From Nioella sp965215655 (GTDB taxonomy: Bacteria; Pseudomonadota; Alphaproteobacteria; Rhodobacterales; Rhodobacteraceae): 64,000 nucleotides of DNA. This document shows, one piece after another, positions 7,603 to 17,245 of the stretch. A program made the position numbers and the translations under genes. Position 1 is the first letter of the stretch; each line of letters begins with the position of its first letter. The notes beneath the pieces were generated by a model that was not told the DNA's origin, ran no database searches, and saw only the letters and a program-made list of their open reading frames with translations. Where the stretch lies: positions 248,001 to 312,000 of the forward strand of contig NZ_OZ244111.1 of NCBI RefSeq assembly GCF_965215655.1. Direction: 5' to 3'.

Positions 7603-8288
7603 GTGCCGGTCTCCTCGAAATAGGCCGGGTGGTCGCCCCGCAGCCGGTCCATGGCGCTTTTCACGCGGCCCAGATGCTGCTTCATGACCGTTTCCGCGCT
7701 GTCCCGGTTTTTCGCGCGTATGGCACGCAACAGGTGACGGTGGTCGTCCAGCGCGTCGGCGCTGCCGATGGCCAGCGACAGAAAGCGCACCCGGTCCATA
7801 TGCGCCTTCTGCTCACGGATCAGATCCCATGCATAGCCATGCCCGGCAATCTCGCAGATGCGGCGGTGGAACCGGTCATCCAGCGCATGGAAACCGGGCC
7901 GGTCCCCGGCGGCGATGGCATGGTCCTGCGCGGCGATATCGGCGGCCAGATCATCCAGATCGGATGCGGTCAGGCGGGGCAGGGCGGCGTTCAGACAGGC
8001 CAGTTCCAGCGCCGTCCGGATGAAGGCCGCGCGCAGAACGGCGGTCTCTGATATGCGCGTGACCACGGTGGCCCGCTGCGGACGGACGGTCAGGAACCCC
8101 AGTTTCGACAGGCGAAAGAACGCATCGCGCACCGGCTGGCGAGAGACGTCGAGCGATCTGGCGATCTCGGCTTCCGAAATTTTCGAGCCCGGCGGCAGGT
8201 CCAGCGACACCACGGCGTCATGAAGCCGGTCAAAGACCATGTCCGTGGTGCTGGCTGGCTGGATCGGGGACAGGGGGGCTAGGGGCAT
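7599..8288 (-). CDS. GntR/FadR-type (FCD domain) transcriptional regulator of uronate genes
   Basis: The product is 229 residues. The N-terminal winged helix (VFDRLHDAVVSLDLPPGSKI, then SEAEIARSLDVSRQPVRDAF) is typical of GntR. The C-terminal all-helical FCD domain has metal-binding-type histidines (HALDDRFHRRICEIAGHG). FCD regulators of hexuronate genes (UxuR/ExuR type) respond to sugar-acid intermediates. The gene is co-transcribed with kdgK and diverges from uxaC-uxuB. A palindrome in the 74-bp gap is a candidate operator for both directions. Regulation of these two operons is inferred from position. Confidence 0.88.
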   Translation of the reverse strand: MPLAPLSPIQPASTTDMVFDRLHDAVVSLDLPPGSKISEAEIARSLDVSRQPVRDAFFRLSKLGFLTVRPQRATVVTRISETAVLRAAFIRTALELACLNAALPRLTASDLDDLAADIAAQDHAIAAGDRPGFHALDDRFHRRICEIAGHGYAWDLIREQKAHMDRVRFLSLAIGSADALDDHRHLLRAIRAKNRDSAETVMKQHLGRVKSAMDRLRGDHPAYFEETGT

Positions 8289-8313
8289 CTGCTTCGGCTT
8301 TGACAGGTCTGAT

Positions 8314-8331
8314 AGACTAGCATATTAGTTT
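8314..8331. promoter_or_regulatory. Candidate operator of the GntR regulator
   Basis: The inverted repeat ACTA-GCATAT-TAGT (8316-8329), flanked by A/T, lies between the divergent gntR-kdgK and uxaC-uxuB transcripts, about 34 bp before the uxaC start. Its size and AT-rich centre are consistent with a FadR-subfamily half-site pair. It is the clearest palindrome in the gap. Confidence 0.4.
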
Positions 8332-8362
8332 GCGAAACACCGTTGCTCAAGGATGTATTCGC

Positions 8363-9769
8363 ATGGCGCTGACCGACCCGGACCGCCTGTTTCCGCTCGA
8401 TTCCGGTGCGCGCGGGCTGGCGCGGGCGCTTTACGACACAGTGGCCGATCTGCCGATCATCAGCCCCCATGGCCATTGCGATCCGGCGTGGTTTGCAGGG
8501 AATGACCGTTTCCCGAACCCTGCCGCGCTGTTTGTGATCCCCGACCATTACGTGTTCCGGATGCTGGTCTCGCAGGGCGTGCCGCTGGCCGATCTGGGTG
8601 TGCCCTCTGCCGATGGCCGCCCGGTGGAAACCGATCCGCGCGTGATCTGGCGGCGCTTTGCCAGCCATTTTCACCTGTTTCGCGGCACCCCGTCGGCCCT
8701 GTGGCTGAACCACGCGTTCGAGCATGTCTTCGGGCTGACCGAGCCCCTGACCGCCGACACGGCGGACGCCGCCTATGATCGGATCGAGGCGCTGCTGGCG
8801 ACAGATGCCTACCGGCCCCGCGCCCTGTTTGACCGGTTCGGGATCGAGTGCCTCGCCACCACCGACAGCGCGCTGGATGATCTCTCGTCCCATTCCGCCA
8901 TCACCGCCAGCGGGTGGTCGGGGCGGGTCATTCCCACTTATCGGCCCGATACGGTTGTGGACCCCGAGACACCGGGCTTCGCATCCCAGATCGACCGCCT
9001 TGGCGCGCTGACAGGCGAAGACACGCGCACATGGCAGGGGTATCTTGCCGCGCATCGCGCCCGACGGGCCTATTTCAAGCGGCACGGCGCAACCGCCAGC
9101 GATCACGGCCATGCCAGCGCCCGCACCGCCGACCTGCCCGTGGCGGAGGCTGCTGCGCTGTTTCAAAAGGCGCTGACCGGTCAATGCACGGCAAAGGAAG
9201 CGGATCTGTTCCGGGGCCAGATGCTGACCGAGATGGCAAGGATGAGCCTTGAGGATGGGCTGGTCATGCAGATCCACCCCGGATCGTGGCGCAACCATTC
9301 CGGGCCGGTCTTTGCGCAGTTTGGCCGCGATCGGGGCTTTGACATCCCCATGCGGGCGGATTTTGTCGGCGGGCTGAAACCGCTGCTCGATGCCGTGGGG
9401 ATGGAGCCGGGCCTTGCGATCATCCTGTTCACACTCGACGAAACCACCCAAGGCCGTGAGCTTGCGCCCCTGGCGGGCGCCTATCCGGCCCTGAAACTGG
9501 GGCCGCCCTGGTGGTTCTATGACAGCGCCGAGGGGATGCGCCGCTTCCGGGAAGCCACGACCGAGACCTGCGGGTTTTACAACACCGTCGGGTTCAACGA
9601 CGACACCCGCGCCTTTTGCTCGATCCCCGCCCGCCATGACGTCGCCCGCCGCGTGGATTGCGCCTATCTGGCGACGCTGGTGCGCAGCGGGCGATTGCGC
9701 GAAACCGAGGCGTTCGAGCTGGCCCATGACCTCAGCTACCGGCTGGCGAAGGAGGCCTACCGCCTGTGA
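8363..9769 (+). CDS. uxaC: Glucuronate isomerase
   Basis: The product is 468 residues, the usual UxaC length. It has the amidohydrolase-fold metal motif HGHCDP (His36 and His38) near the N-terminus, then GTPSALWLNHAFEHVFG, HPGSWRNHSG and a C-terminal NTVGFNDDTRAFCSIPARHD. It isomerises D-glucuronate to D-fructuronate and D-galacturonate to D-tagaturonate. The ATG at 8363 is preceded by AAGGA, and the in-frame codon at 8330 lacks a ribosome-binding site. The gene overlaps uxuB by four bases. Confidence 0.93.
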   Translation: MALTDPDRLFPLDSGARGLARALYDTVADLPIISPHGHCDPAWFAGNDRFPNPAALFVIPDHYVFRMLVSQGVPLADLGVPSADGRPVETDPRVIWRRFASHFHLFRGTPSALWLNHAFEHVFGLTEPLTADTADAAYDRIEALLATDAYRPRALFDRFGIECLATTDSALDDLSSHSAITASGWSGRVIPTYRPDTVVDPETPGFASQIDRLGALTGEDTRTWQGYLAAHRARRAYFKRHGATASDHGHASARTADLPVAEAAALFQKALTGQCTAKEADLFRGQMLTEMARMSLEDGLVMQIHPGSWRNHSGPVFAQFGRDRGFDIPMRADFVGGLKPLLDAVGMEPGLAIILFTLDETTQGRELAPLAGAYPALKLGPPWWFYDSAEGMRRFREATTETCGFYNTVGFNDDTRAFCSIPARHDVARRVDCAYLATLVRSGRLRETEAFELAHDLSYRLAKEAYRL

Positions 9770-11202
9770 CCCATCCCCGTCTGTCGCGCAGTACCCCTGC
9801 CGCCCCTGTGGGCATTGTCCATCTGGGCCCCGGTGCCTTCTTCCGTGCTTTCAACGCCGTATATACGGCTGACGCAATGGCCCGTGATGGTGGCGATTGG
9901 GGGATTTGTGCGGTCAGCCTGCGCAGCCCTGACGCGCGCGATCAACTGACGCCGCAGGGCGGGGCCTATACCGCCGTGTCGCTTGGTCCGGACGGGCCTG
10001 CGCCGCGCGTCATCCAATCTGTGTCAGAGGTCTTGGTCGCCCCGGAAGACCCTGCCGCCGTGCTGGATCGCATGACCGCCCCGGCAACGCGGATCGTCTC
10101 CCTGACGATCACCGAGAAGGGCTATTGCCACAATCCGGCAAACGGACAGCTGCGACGCGATCACCCCGACATTGTCCATGACCTGGCAAATCCCGCGCAC
10201 CCCCGCAGCGCGCCGGGATTTCTGGTGGAGGCCCTGGACCGCCGTCGCCGTGCCGGCACCGCGCCCTTTACGGTGCTGTCTTGCGACAACCTGCCCTCCA
10301 ACGGTCATCTGGCGCGGGGCGTGGTTCTGGGTTTTGCCCAAGCCCGCGACCCCGATCTTGCCGATTGGATCGCACAGCAGGTGAAGTTCCCGGCGACGAT
10401 GGTGGACCGGATCACACCCGCAACCACGCCCGAGGATATCGAGCGGCTGGCCGCGCAAACCGGTTATCACGATCCGGCCTGTGTCTGGCACGAACCGTTC
10501 CGCCAATGGGTGATCGAGGACGACTTCACCGACAACGCCCGCCCAGGCTGGGACGCGGGTGGGGCGCAGTTCGTGCGCGATGTGTCGGCTTTCGAAGCGA
10601 TGAAACTGCGCTGCCTGAATGGCACCCATTCGGCGCTGGCCTATCTGGGCTACCTCGCCGGATACCAGACGATCAGCGATAGCGTTGCGGACCCGGATTT
10701 CGCGGCTCTGTGCCGCAAGCTCTGGCGGGACGAGATTTTGCCGACGGTGCCGCAACCAGAGGGCGAAGACCTCGCCGCCTATACCGATGCCCTGCTGGCC
10801 CGCTACCAAAACCCGTCGATCCGGCACCGCACCTGGCAGATCGCCATGGATGGCTCGCAGAAACTGCCGCAGCGCATTCTGGGACCGTTGGCGGAGAACT
10901 TGTCCGCCGGTCGCCCGGTGCCGGGACTGGCGCTCGTGGTGGCGGCCTGGATGCGCTATGTGGGCGGTGTGGATGAGGCGGGCCAGCCGATTGACGTGCG
11001 TGACCCGCTAGCGGATCATCTGCGTGCTGTTTCCGACGGGGCCGCTGACCCCGCCGCCAAGGTCGCCGCGCTTCTGGCGGTCGATCAGGTCTTTGATCCG
11101 GCGCTTGCCGGGCATCCTGCGTTCCGCGAGATGGTCACCCGCGCCTATCTCGGCATCTGTCAACACGGCGCAGCCGCCAGCGTCGCGGGCTATATCGCCT
11201 GA
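9766..11202 (+). CDS. uxuB: Fructuronate reductase / mannitol dehydrogenase family
   Basis: The product is 478 residues of the polyol-specific long-chain dehydrogenase family. It has an N-terminal NAD-binding GIVHLGPGAFFRAFNAVY, then VSLTITEKGYCHNP, SCDNLPSNGHLARG, and KLRCLNGTHSALAYLG with the family Lys and His. With UxaC beside it the best fit is D-mannonate oxidoreductase (fructuronate reductase); other mannitol dehydrogenase relatives are less likely. It starts at GTG 9766, overlapping the uxaC stop (GTGA), with a strong GAAGGAGG 10 bases upstream. The next enzyme of the route, mannonate dehydratase (UxuA), is not in the window. Confidence 0.88.
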   Translation: MTHPRLSRSTPAAPVGIVHLGPGAFFRAFNAVYTADAMARDGGDWGICAVSLRSPDARDQLTPQGGAYTAVSLGPDGPAPRVIQSVSEVLVAPEDPAAVLDRMTAPATRIVSLTITEKGYCHNPANGQLRRDHPDIVHDLANPAHPRSAPGFLVEALDRRRRAGTAPFTVLSCDNLPSNGHLARGVVLGFAQARDPDLADWIAQQVKFPATMVDRITPATTPEDIERLAAQTGYHDPACVWHEPFRQWVIEDDFTDNARPGWDAGGAQFVRDVSAFEAMKLRCLNGTHSALAYLGYLAGYQTISDSVADPDFAALCRKLWRDEILPTVPQPEGEDLAAYTDALLARYQNPSIRHRTWQIAMDGSQKLPQRILGPLAENLSAGRPVPGLALVVAAWMRYVGGVDEAGQPIDVRDPLADHLRAVSDGAADPAAKVAALLAVDQVFDPALAGHPAFREMVTRAYLGICQHGAAASVAGYIA

Positions 11203-11209
11203 TCAGGCG

Positions 11210-12373
11210 TCAGTCACCCAGTATTTCCCGCAGAATCTCACTGAACAGCGCCGTGCCCGGTCCGATCAGATCGTCGGGAAAGTCGTAGTCGGGATTGTGC
11301 AGGTCGGGGCCGTCCTTCCCCGCCCCAAGCAGGATGAAGGCGCTTTCCGTCCCGGTGGCCATTGCGAACCGGCCGAAATCCTCTGACGGGCGCATCGGCA
11401 ACAGGCCCGGCCCCGTGGGCAGACCCGCCCGCGCCCCGGCCCGGCGGACGATCTCTGCCGCGACAGGGGTGTTCGTGCAGGCCGGGAAGATGTCGTGATA
11501 GTCGATGCACAGGGCCAGGTCGCCCGCGGCGTCCTGCGCCATGGTTTCGGCCTCGGCGACCAGCCGCTCCATGCGCGGATCGGTCAGGCTGCGCAGGGTG
11601 GCATAAAGTTCGGCCTCTCCCGGTGCGATGCCAAAGGCCGGTTCACCAAGCCGTGCGTGGCAGATGGTGACAAGAGCAAACTCCGGGTCGGTCAGATCTT
11701 TGCCTTGCGACAGGCTGGGCATTGTTTGGATCAGCCGCGCGAGGGCAGGGGCGGGGGACAGCCCCGTTTCGGGTTGCGAGGCATGGGCCGTGCGCCCCGT
11801 CAGCCGCACCCGCATTCCGCGCGACGCGCAGCTTGCCGGACCGTCCACCACGCCCACATGGCCAAGCGGCATGCCGGGGAAATTGTGGATGGCGAAGGCA
11901 TAGTCGGGCCTGAGATTGGCAAAGCCCGGATCGGCCACCACCCGCGCCGCGCCTTCGCCGGTTTCCTCGGCGGGCTGGAACATCAAAAGAACCGACCCCC
12001 GCGCGGGCCGCTGGCGCCCCAGTAAGCGCGCCATGCCTGCCAGAATCGTCATATGCCCGTCATGCCCGCACAGATGCCCCTTGCCGTCGATTTGCGACCG
12101 GTGGGGGTGATCCGACAGCTCCTGTATCGGCAGCCCGTCCAGCTCACATCGCAAAAGCACGCGCAGGCCGGGCTTCCCGCTGTCATAGAGCGCCGCAACC
12201 CCGTGTCCGCCAAGCCCGGTGACGATCCTGTCCGGCCCCGTCGCGGTCAGTGCCGCTTGAACGGTCCGCGCGGTCTCGGCCTCATCGCCCGATACTTCAG
12301 GCCGCTGGTGCAGGGCACGGCGCCAGTCGGTCAGGTCCGCAAGGTCGGAATTGGTCAGTCTGAGGTCCATCAT
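11210..12373 (-). CDS. M20-family metallo-amidohydrolase
   Basis: The product is 387 residues. The start is at 12373, where two Met codons adjoin, and extension to 12430 adds only basic low-complexity sequence. Motifs of M20D amidohydrolases appear in order: RRALHQRPEVSGDE, GHLCGHDGHMTILAG with zinc-binding His and Asp, FQPAEETGEGA with the catalytic Glu, AIHNFPGMPLG, a dimerisation lid (RGMRVRLTGRTAHAS), and the C-terminal PSEDFGRFA. The family hydrolyses N-acyl amino acids, hippurate or IAA conjugates. Divergent placement from the LysR-hyuAB block hints at an amide or carbamoyl substrate, but that is inference. Confidence 0.88.
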   Translation of the reverse strand: MMDLRLTNSDLADLTDWRRALHQRPEVSGDEAETARTVQAALTATGPDRIVTGLGGHGVAALYDSGKPGLRVLLRCELDGLPIQELSDHPHRSQIDGKGHLCGHDGHMTILAGMARLLGRQRPARGSVLLMFQPAEETGEGAARVVADPGFANLRPDYAFAIHNFPGMPLGHVGVVDGPASCASRGMRVRLTGRTAHASQPETGLSPAPALARLIQTMPSLSQGKDLTDPEFALVTICHARLGEPAFGIAPGEAELYATLRSLTDPRMERLVAEAETMAQDAAGDLALCIDYHDIFPACTNTPVAAEIVRRAGARAGLPTGPGLLPMRPSEDFGRFAMATGTESAFILLGAGKDGPDLHNPDYDFPDDLIGPGTALFSEILREILGD

Positions 12374-12479
12374 GGGGCCATGTTTGCGCCGTGCCCTGCG
12401 TCGGGGCAAGGGCAGATCGGGCATGGACATTCACAGCACAAAGGGGAACCCTGCCGCCACAGCATCGGACCCGGACGAC

Positions 12480-13376
12480 ATGCCCAAATTCAACCTCAAA
12501 CATATCGAAGCCTTCGTTCATGTGTCCGATCTGGGCAGCTTCCGGCGGGCGGCGGCCCGGCTGAACACCACGCAGCCCAATATCTCCAACCGCATTTCCC
12601 AGCTGGAACACCACCTGCGCCTGACCCTTATGGACCGCGACTCGGGGTCCGTGCGTCTGACGCGCGAGGGGCGGCAACTGCTTGGCCCTGCCCGGCGCAT
12701 TCTGGCCGCCGTGGACGGGTTTCTGGAGGCCACGGGCGATGGCACGGTGTTTGACGGGCTGTTGCGGCTTGGCGTGACCGAACTGGTGGCCCAGACATGG
12801 CTCCGGCCCTTCCTGATCCAGATGAAAGACCGGTTTCCCGCCGTCGATGTGGAGCTGACCATCGACCTGTCGGAGAACCTGTCCAATCTGCTGTTCGCGC
12901 GAGAGATTGACCTCGCCTTCCAGAACGGCCCCTTCGACCAGCGCACACCCAATACCGAGCCTCTCGGCCAATCGCCCTACATCTGGGTCGCGGCCCCCGC
13001 CCTGGGGTTCCCCACCGGCCCGGTCGCATCGGACCAGATTGCGCGGCATCGCATCCTGACCCATGCGCGCGGATCCTATCCTTTCACTCAGCTTGACGCG
13101 CATTTCCGACAGATCGAACAGCCGGCTCGGCTGGTGCCCTCGTCCAATATTGCTGCCTGCCTGCAAATGGCCAATGACGGGTTGGGCGTGGCCTGCGTGC
13201 CCGCGTTGATGGCGGCTGAGACGCTGGCCGCCGGGCGGTTGCAGGTTCTGGATTATGACTGGCACCCGGAAGACCTGCACTTCGCCGCTCGCTGGCTGAT
13301 CGATCCGGCCCCAACCTTCCTGGTCGCGGCGGTGGCGATCGCTGCGGGGCTCTACCCGCCGGAGGATCACGATTAG
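12480..13376 (+). CDS. LysR-family transcriptional regulator
   Basis: The product is 298 residues from the ATG at 12480; an in-frame ATG at 12423 would add 19 residues and cannot be excluded. The N-terminal winged helix (FNLKHIEAFVHVSDLGSF, then RRAAARLNTTQPNISNRISQ) is standard LysR, followed by a periplasmic-binding-like effector domain. It diverges from the M20 amidohydrolase and precedes hyuA in the same orientation by 82 bases. It is therefore a likely activator of the amidohydrolase gene, the hyuAB block, or both. Confidence 0.9.
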   Translation: MPKFNLKHIEAFVHVSDLGSFRRAAARLNTTQPNISNRISQLEHHLRLTLMDRDSGSVRLTREGRQLLGPARRILAAVDGFLEATGDGTVFDGLLRLGVTELVAQTWLRPFLIQMKDRFPAVDVELTIDLSENLSNLLFAREIDLAFQNGPFDQRTPNTEPLGQSPYIWVAAPALGFPTGPVASDQIARHRILTHARGSYPFTQLDAHFRQIEQPARLVPSSNIAACLQMANDGLGVACVPALMAAETLAAGRLQVLDYDWHPEDLHFAARWLIDPAPTFLVAAVAIAAGLYPPEDHD

Positions 13377-13458
13377 TTATCCAATCCATATGATCATTCG
13401 ATTTTTCCAAATACTTCCGGTCGGCTATCCTGTGCCCGTCACGTAAGCGGAGGTCAAA

Positions 13459-15546
13459 ATGGGCGAGTCGTACAGGTTGGGGGCCGATATTGGCGGCACC
13501 TTCACCGATCTGGTGCTGGAAGGGCCGGGCGGGCGGTTTTCCACCAAGGTGCTGACCACCTATGCCGCGCCTGAAAATGCGATCATCGAAGGGATGCACC
13601 GTGTCTGTGACAAGGCCGGGGTCGCGCCTTCTGCGATTGCGCAGGTCATCCATGGCACGACGCTGGCCACTAACGCGCTGATCGAACGGCGCGGGGCCAA
13701 GACGGCGCTGATTACGACCGAGGGTTTTCGCGATGTGATCGAAATGCGCACCGAAAGCCGGTTCGAACAGTATGATCTGAACCTGAAGCTTCCTGATCCA
13801 CTCCTGCCCCGCAACCGCCGCTACACCGTGCGTGAGAGGCTGGATGCCGAGGGCGGCACGCTGATCCCGCTGGACCGGGCCGAGGTGGAAGGCCTTGCCG
13901 ATGACCTCCGCGTAGCGGGTTACGAGAGCATCGCCGTGGGCCTGCTGCATTCCTATGTGAACGACGCCCATGAACGGATGATTGCCGAGGTGCTGGCCGA
14001 GAAACTGCCGGGCGTCATGGTCTCGCTCTCGTCGCAGGTCTCGCCACAGATGCGCGAATACGAGCGCTTCAACACGACCATCGCCAACGCCTATATCAAG
14101 CCGCTGATGAAATCCTATCTCGGGCGGCTGAAAGGACGGCTGGCCGATGAGGGCGCCGATTGCCCGGTTTTCCTGATGCACTCGGGGGGCGGCATCATCG
14201 ACATCGACACTGCGGCGGATTTCCCGGTGCGGCTGGTGGAATCGGGCCCCGCCGGGGGCGCGGTCTTCGCCGCCGATATCGCCGCGCGGCATGGGCTGGA
14301 CAAGGTGCTGTCCTTCGACATGGGCGGGACCACCGCCAAGATCTGCCTGATCAAGGCCCAGACACCCAAGACCGCCCGTGTTTTCGAGGTGGCCCGCAGC
14401 TATCGCTTCAAGAAGGGCTCCGGCATGCCGATTTCCATCCCGGTGATCGACATGGTCGAGATCGGGGCAGGGGGCGGATCGCTTGCCCATGTGGACGCGC
14501 TGAACCAGATCCGCGTGGGGCCGGAAAGTGCAGGCTCCGAACCCGGCCCCGCCTGCTACGGGCGCGGCGGCGACAGGCCCGCGGTGACGGATGCCGACCT
14601 TGTACTGGGCAAGCTTGACCCCACCCATTTTGCCGGTGGCTCCATTCCGCTCTACCCTGATCGGTCCGAGGCGGCGCTGAAGGCCCATCTTGCCGACCGG
14701 CTGGATATGGACGCAACCGAAGCCGCCTTTGGCCTCGCCGAAGTGGTCGATGAAAACATGGCCAACGCCGCCCGCGTCCATGCGGTCGAAAACGGCGAGG
14801 ACCTGTCCACCTACACCATGATCGCCTTCGGAGGTGCGGCCCCGCTGCATGCGGCGCGGCTTTGCGAGAAGCTCGGGATCGACCGCTGTCTGGTGCCCGT
14901 GGGCGCAGGCGTGGGCTCGGCCATCGGCTTCCTGCGCGCACCGTTCAGTTTCGAGGCCAATCGGTCCGTCTTTACCAAGATGTCGGGTTTCGACCCGGCC
15001 CGCGTGAAGGCGCTGTTCGCGGAAATGGAGGAGGAGGCGCGCAGCTTCGTCCGCTCCTGCGATGCCAACGCGGACATCCTGACCGACTACAAGATTTACA
15101 TGCGTTACGCAGGTCAGGGCTGGGAAATTCCCGTGCCGCTGACACCAGAAGAGGCCGCCGATCCAGATGCGGCAACGTTCCTGAAACGCTTCGAGGAAGA
15201 CTACACCCGCCTTTTCGGCCGCTCCGTCGACGGGATGGAGGCCGAGATCACCGTCTGGTCGGTGAATGCCTACACGCCCGTTCCCCCGGTGGACCGTATT
15301 GCGCCCGCCGAAACCGCTGAGGCTCCCGCCGAGCGGGGCACCCGCGATCTCTTCGACCCGGCGCTGGCCAAACGCACCCGCGCCGCGATCCACCCGCGCG
15401 CCGACCTGCCTGTCGGGGCCACCGTTCAGGGCCCCGCTGTCATCACCGAGGACGAAACCACCATCGTCCTGCCCACCAGCCGCAACGCCACCGCGCAGCC
15501 CGATGGCTGTATCGACATTCGCGCGAAGGAGCCCCGCCATGACTGA
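13459..15546 (+). CDS. hyuA: Hydantoinase/oxoprolinase family protein, subunit A
   Basis: The product is 695 residues. The actin-like ATPase fold shows the N-terminal phosphate loop GADIGGTFTDLVLE, IHGTTLATNALIERRG, SSQVSPQMREYERFNTT and a second glycine loop FDMGGTTAKICL. HyuA-type proteins pair with HyuB to hydrolyse cyclic amides (5-oxoproline, N-methylhydantoin) using ATP, and related pairs carboxylate acetone or acetophenone. A good GCGGAGG precedes the ATG. It overlaps hyuB by eight bases (15539-15546). The substrate is not decided by sequence; the neighbouring FAD amine oxidase makes an N-methylhydantoin-to-sarcosine route conceivable. Confidence 0.88.
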   Translation: MGESYRLGADIGGTFTDLVLEGPGGRFSTKVLTTYAAPENAIIEGMHRVCDKAGVAPSAIAQVIHGTTLATNALIERRGAKTALITTEGFRDVIEMRTESRFEQYDLNLKLPDPLLPRNRRYTVRERLDAEGGTLIPLDRAEVEGLADDLRVAGYESIAVGLLHSYVNDAHERMIAEVLAEKLPGVMVSLSSQVSPQMREYERFNTTIANAYIKPLMKSYLGRLKGRLADEGADCPVFLMHSGGGIIDIDTAADFPVRLVESGPAGGAVFAADIAARHGLDKVLSFDMGGTTAKICLIKAQTPKTARVFEVARSYRFKKGSGMPISIPVIDMVEIGAGGGSLAHVDALNQIRVGPESAGSEPGPACYGRGGDRPAVTDADLVLGKLDPTHFAGGSIPLYPDRSEAALKAHLADRLDMDATEAAFGLAEVVDENMANAARVHAVENGEDLSTYTMIAFGGAAPLHAARLCEKLGIDRCLVPVGAGVGSAIGFLRAPFSFEANRSVFTKMSGFDPARVKALFAEMEEEARSFVRSCDANADILTDYKIYMRYAGQGWEIPVPLTPEEAADPDAATFLKRFEEDYTRLFGRSVDGMEAEITVWSVNAYTPVPPVDRIAPAETAEAPAERGTRDLFDPALAKRTRAAIHPRADLPVGATVQGPAVITEDETTIVLPTSRNATAQPDGCIDIRAKEPRHD

Positions 15547-17245
15547 GCTCAGCAAAGTCGCCTACCAGGTCATGTGGACACGTCTCATCTCGGTCGTGGA
15601 AGAACAGGCGCAGGCGCTCGTGCGTACCGCCTTTTCCACCTCCGTCCGCGAGGCGGGGGACCTGTCCGCCGGGGTCTATAACGACAAGGGCGAGATGCTG
15701 GCCCAGGCCGTCACCGGCACGCCCGGCCATGTCAACGCAATGGCCGATTCCGTTGGTCATTTCATCCGCCGCATCGGGCGGGACACCATGGCAGAGGGCG
15801 ATGTCTACATCACCAACGACCCGTGGGAGGGCACCGGCCACCTGCATGACATCACCGTGGTGACGCCCTCTTTCCACAAGGGCCGGCTGATCGGCTTCTT
15901 CGCCTGCACCGCGCATGTCACGGATATTGGCGGTCGCGGCTTCGGGGCGGATGCGAATTCCGTCTACGAGGAAGGGCTCTACATCCCGATCATGCGCTTC
16001 GCTGACAAGGGAGAGGTCGACCGCACTCTGCTGGCCATGATCCGGGGCAATGTGCGCGAACCTGATCAGCTGGTGGGCGACCTCTACGCGCTGGCCACTT
16101 GTAACGAGATCGGGCATCGGCGGCTCACCGACATGATGACGGAGTTCGGGCTTGCCGACCTCAATGGCATCTCGGACTTCATCCTGACCAATTCCCGCCA
16201 GGCCACGCTCGACCGCATCAACGCGCTGACGCCCGGCACGGCGGACGGCCATATGCGCATCGACGGTTATTCCAAACCGATTGACCTCTGCGTGAGCCTC
16301 AGCATCGAAAAGGACCGCATCCTCTGTGATTGGTCAGGCACCAGCAGCGTGGACCCCAAAGGCATCAACGTGCCGCTGGTCTACACCAAGGCCTATGCCT
16401 GCTACGCGCTGAAATGCGCCATCGCGCCCGAGATCCCGAACAATGCAGCGAGCCTCGCGCCCTTCGAGATCACCGCGCCCGAAGGCAGCATCGTCAACGC
16501 CCCGCACCCCGCGCCCGTCGCGTTGCGCCACGTCATTGGACACATGGTGCCCGACACGGTCTATGACGCGCTCGACAAACTGCTGCCCGACACGGTGCCC
16601 GCCGAGGGCGCAGGGTGCCTGTGCAACTTCCAGATCAGCCTGCGCCCCCGCAGCGGCGCCCCCGCGCCCGCCCATGCCCGCAGGGCCGAAGTGCTGATTT
16701 TCAACTCCGGCGGCTCCGGCGCGCGGCCCACGCTCGATGGAATGAGCGCCACCGCCTTCCCCTCGGGCGTCATGACCATGCCGGTGGAAGCGACCGAGCA
16801 GGTCGGCCCGGCGATCATCTGGCGCAAGGAGTTGCGGCCAGACAGCGGCGGCGCGGGCAAATATCGCGGCGGGCTTGGCCAGTTCATGGATGTGGGCGCG
16901 CGCGAGGGACACGAGTTTGACTTCTCCGCCATGTTCGACCGCGTGAACCACCCGGCCCGAGGCCGTCGCGGCGGCGCAACCGGCGGCCCCACGACGATCG
17001 GGCAGGATGACGGCACGCCGATGAAGGGCAAGGGCAAGCAGTTTGTCCCCCATGGCCGCGTGGTGCAGATGGGCTTCCCGGGCGGCGCGGGATACGGCGA
17101 TCCGGGCCAGCGCCCCCGCGAAGATGTGCTGAGAGACCTTGCCCACGGCTTCATTTCGCCCGAGGCTGCGGCAGAGCATTACACCCTCGACCGGGCCGTG
17201 ATCGACGACACTCTGGCCCGCGCCAAACGCGGAGACATCTTCTGA
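15539..17245 (+). CDS. hyuB: Hydantoinase B/oxoprolinase family protein
   Basis: The product is 568 residues and starts with the HyuB signature region (YQVMWTRLISVVEEQAQALV, RTAFSTSVREAGD), then DVYITNDPWEGTGHLHDITV, a metal-type segment common to the family, and near the end FPGGAGYGDP. It is the partner subunit of HyuA. The ATG at 15539 lies inside the last codons of hyuA, implying translational coupling, and its stop overlaps the start of the FAD oxidase. The long upstream extension of the frame is hyuA shadow. Confidence 0.88.
   Translation: MTELSKVAYQVMWTRLISVVEEQAQALVRTAFSTSVREAGDLSAGVYNDKGEMLAQAVTGTPGHVNAMADSVGHFIRRIGRDTMAEGDVYITNDPWEGTGHLHDITVVTPSFHKGRLIGFFACTAHVTDIGGRGFGADANSVYEEGLYIPIMRFADKGEVDRTLLAMIRGNVREPDQLVGDLYALATCNEIGHRRLTDMMTEFGLADLNGISDFILTNSRQATLDRINALTPGTADGHMRIDGYSKPIDLCVSLSIEKDRILCDWSGTSSVDPKGINVPLVYTKAYACYALKCAIAPEIPNNAASLAPFEITAPEGSIVNAPHPAPVALRHVIGHMVPDTVYDALDKLLPDTVPAEGAGCLCNFQISLRPRSGAPAPAHARRAEVLIFNSGGSGARPTLDGMSATAFPSGVMTMPVEATEQVGPAIIWRKELRPDSGGAGKYRGGLGQFMDVGAREGHEFDFSAMFDRVNHPARGRRGGATGGPTTIGQDDGTPMKGKGKQFVPHGRVVQMGFPGGAGYGDPGQRPREDVLRDLAHGFISPEAAAEHYTLDRAVIDDTLARAKRGDIF

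Noticed and set aside
13084..15555. Open minus-strand frame of 823 codons
   Set aside because: It is the antisense of hyuA (13459-15546), a strong family match on the other strand. High GC content keeps antisense frames open.
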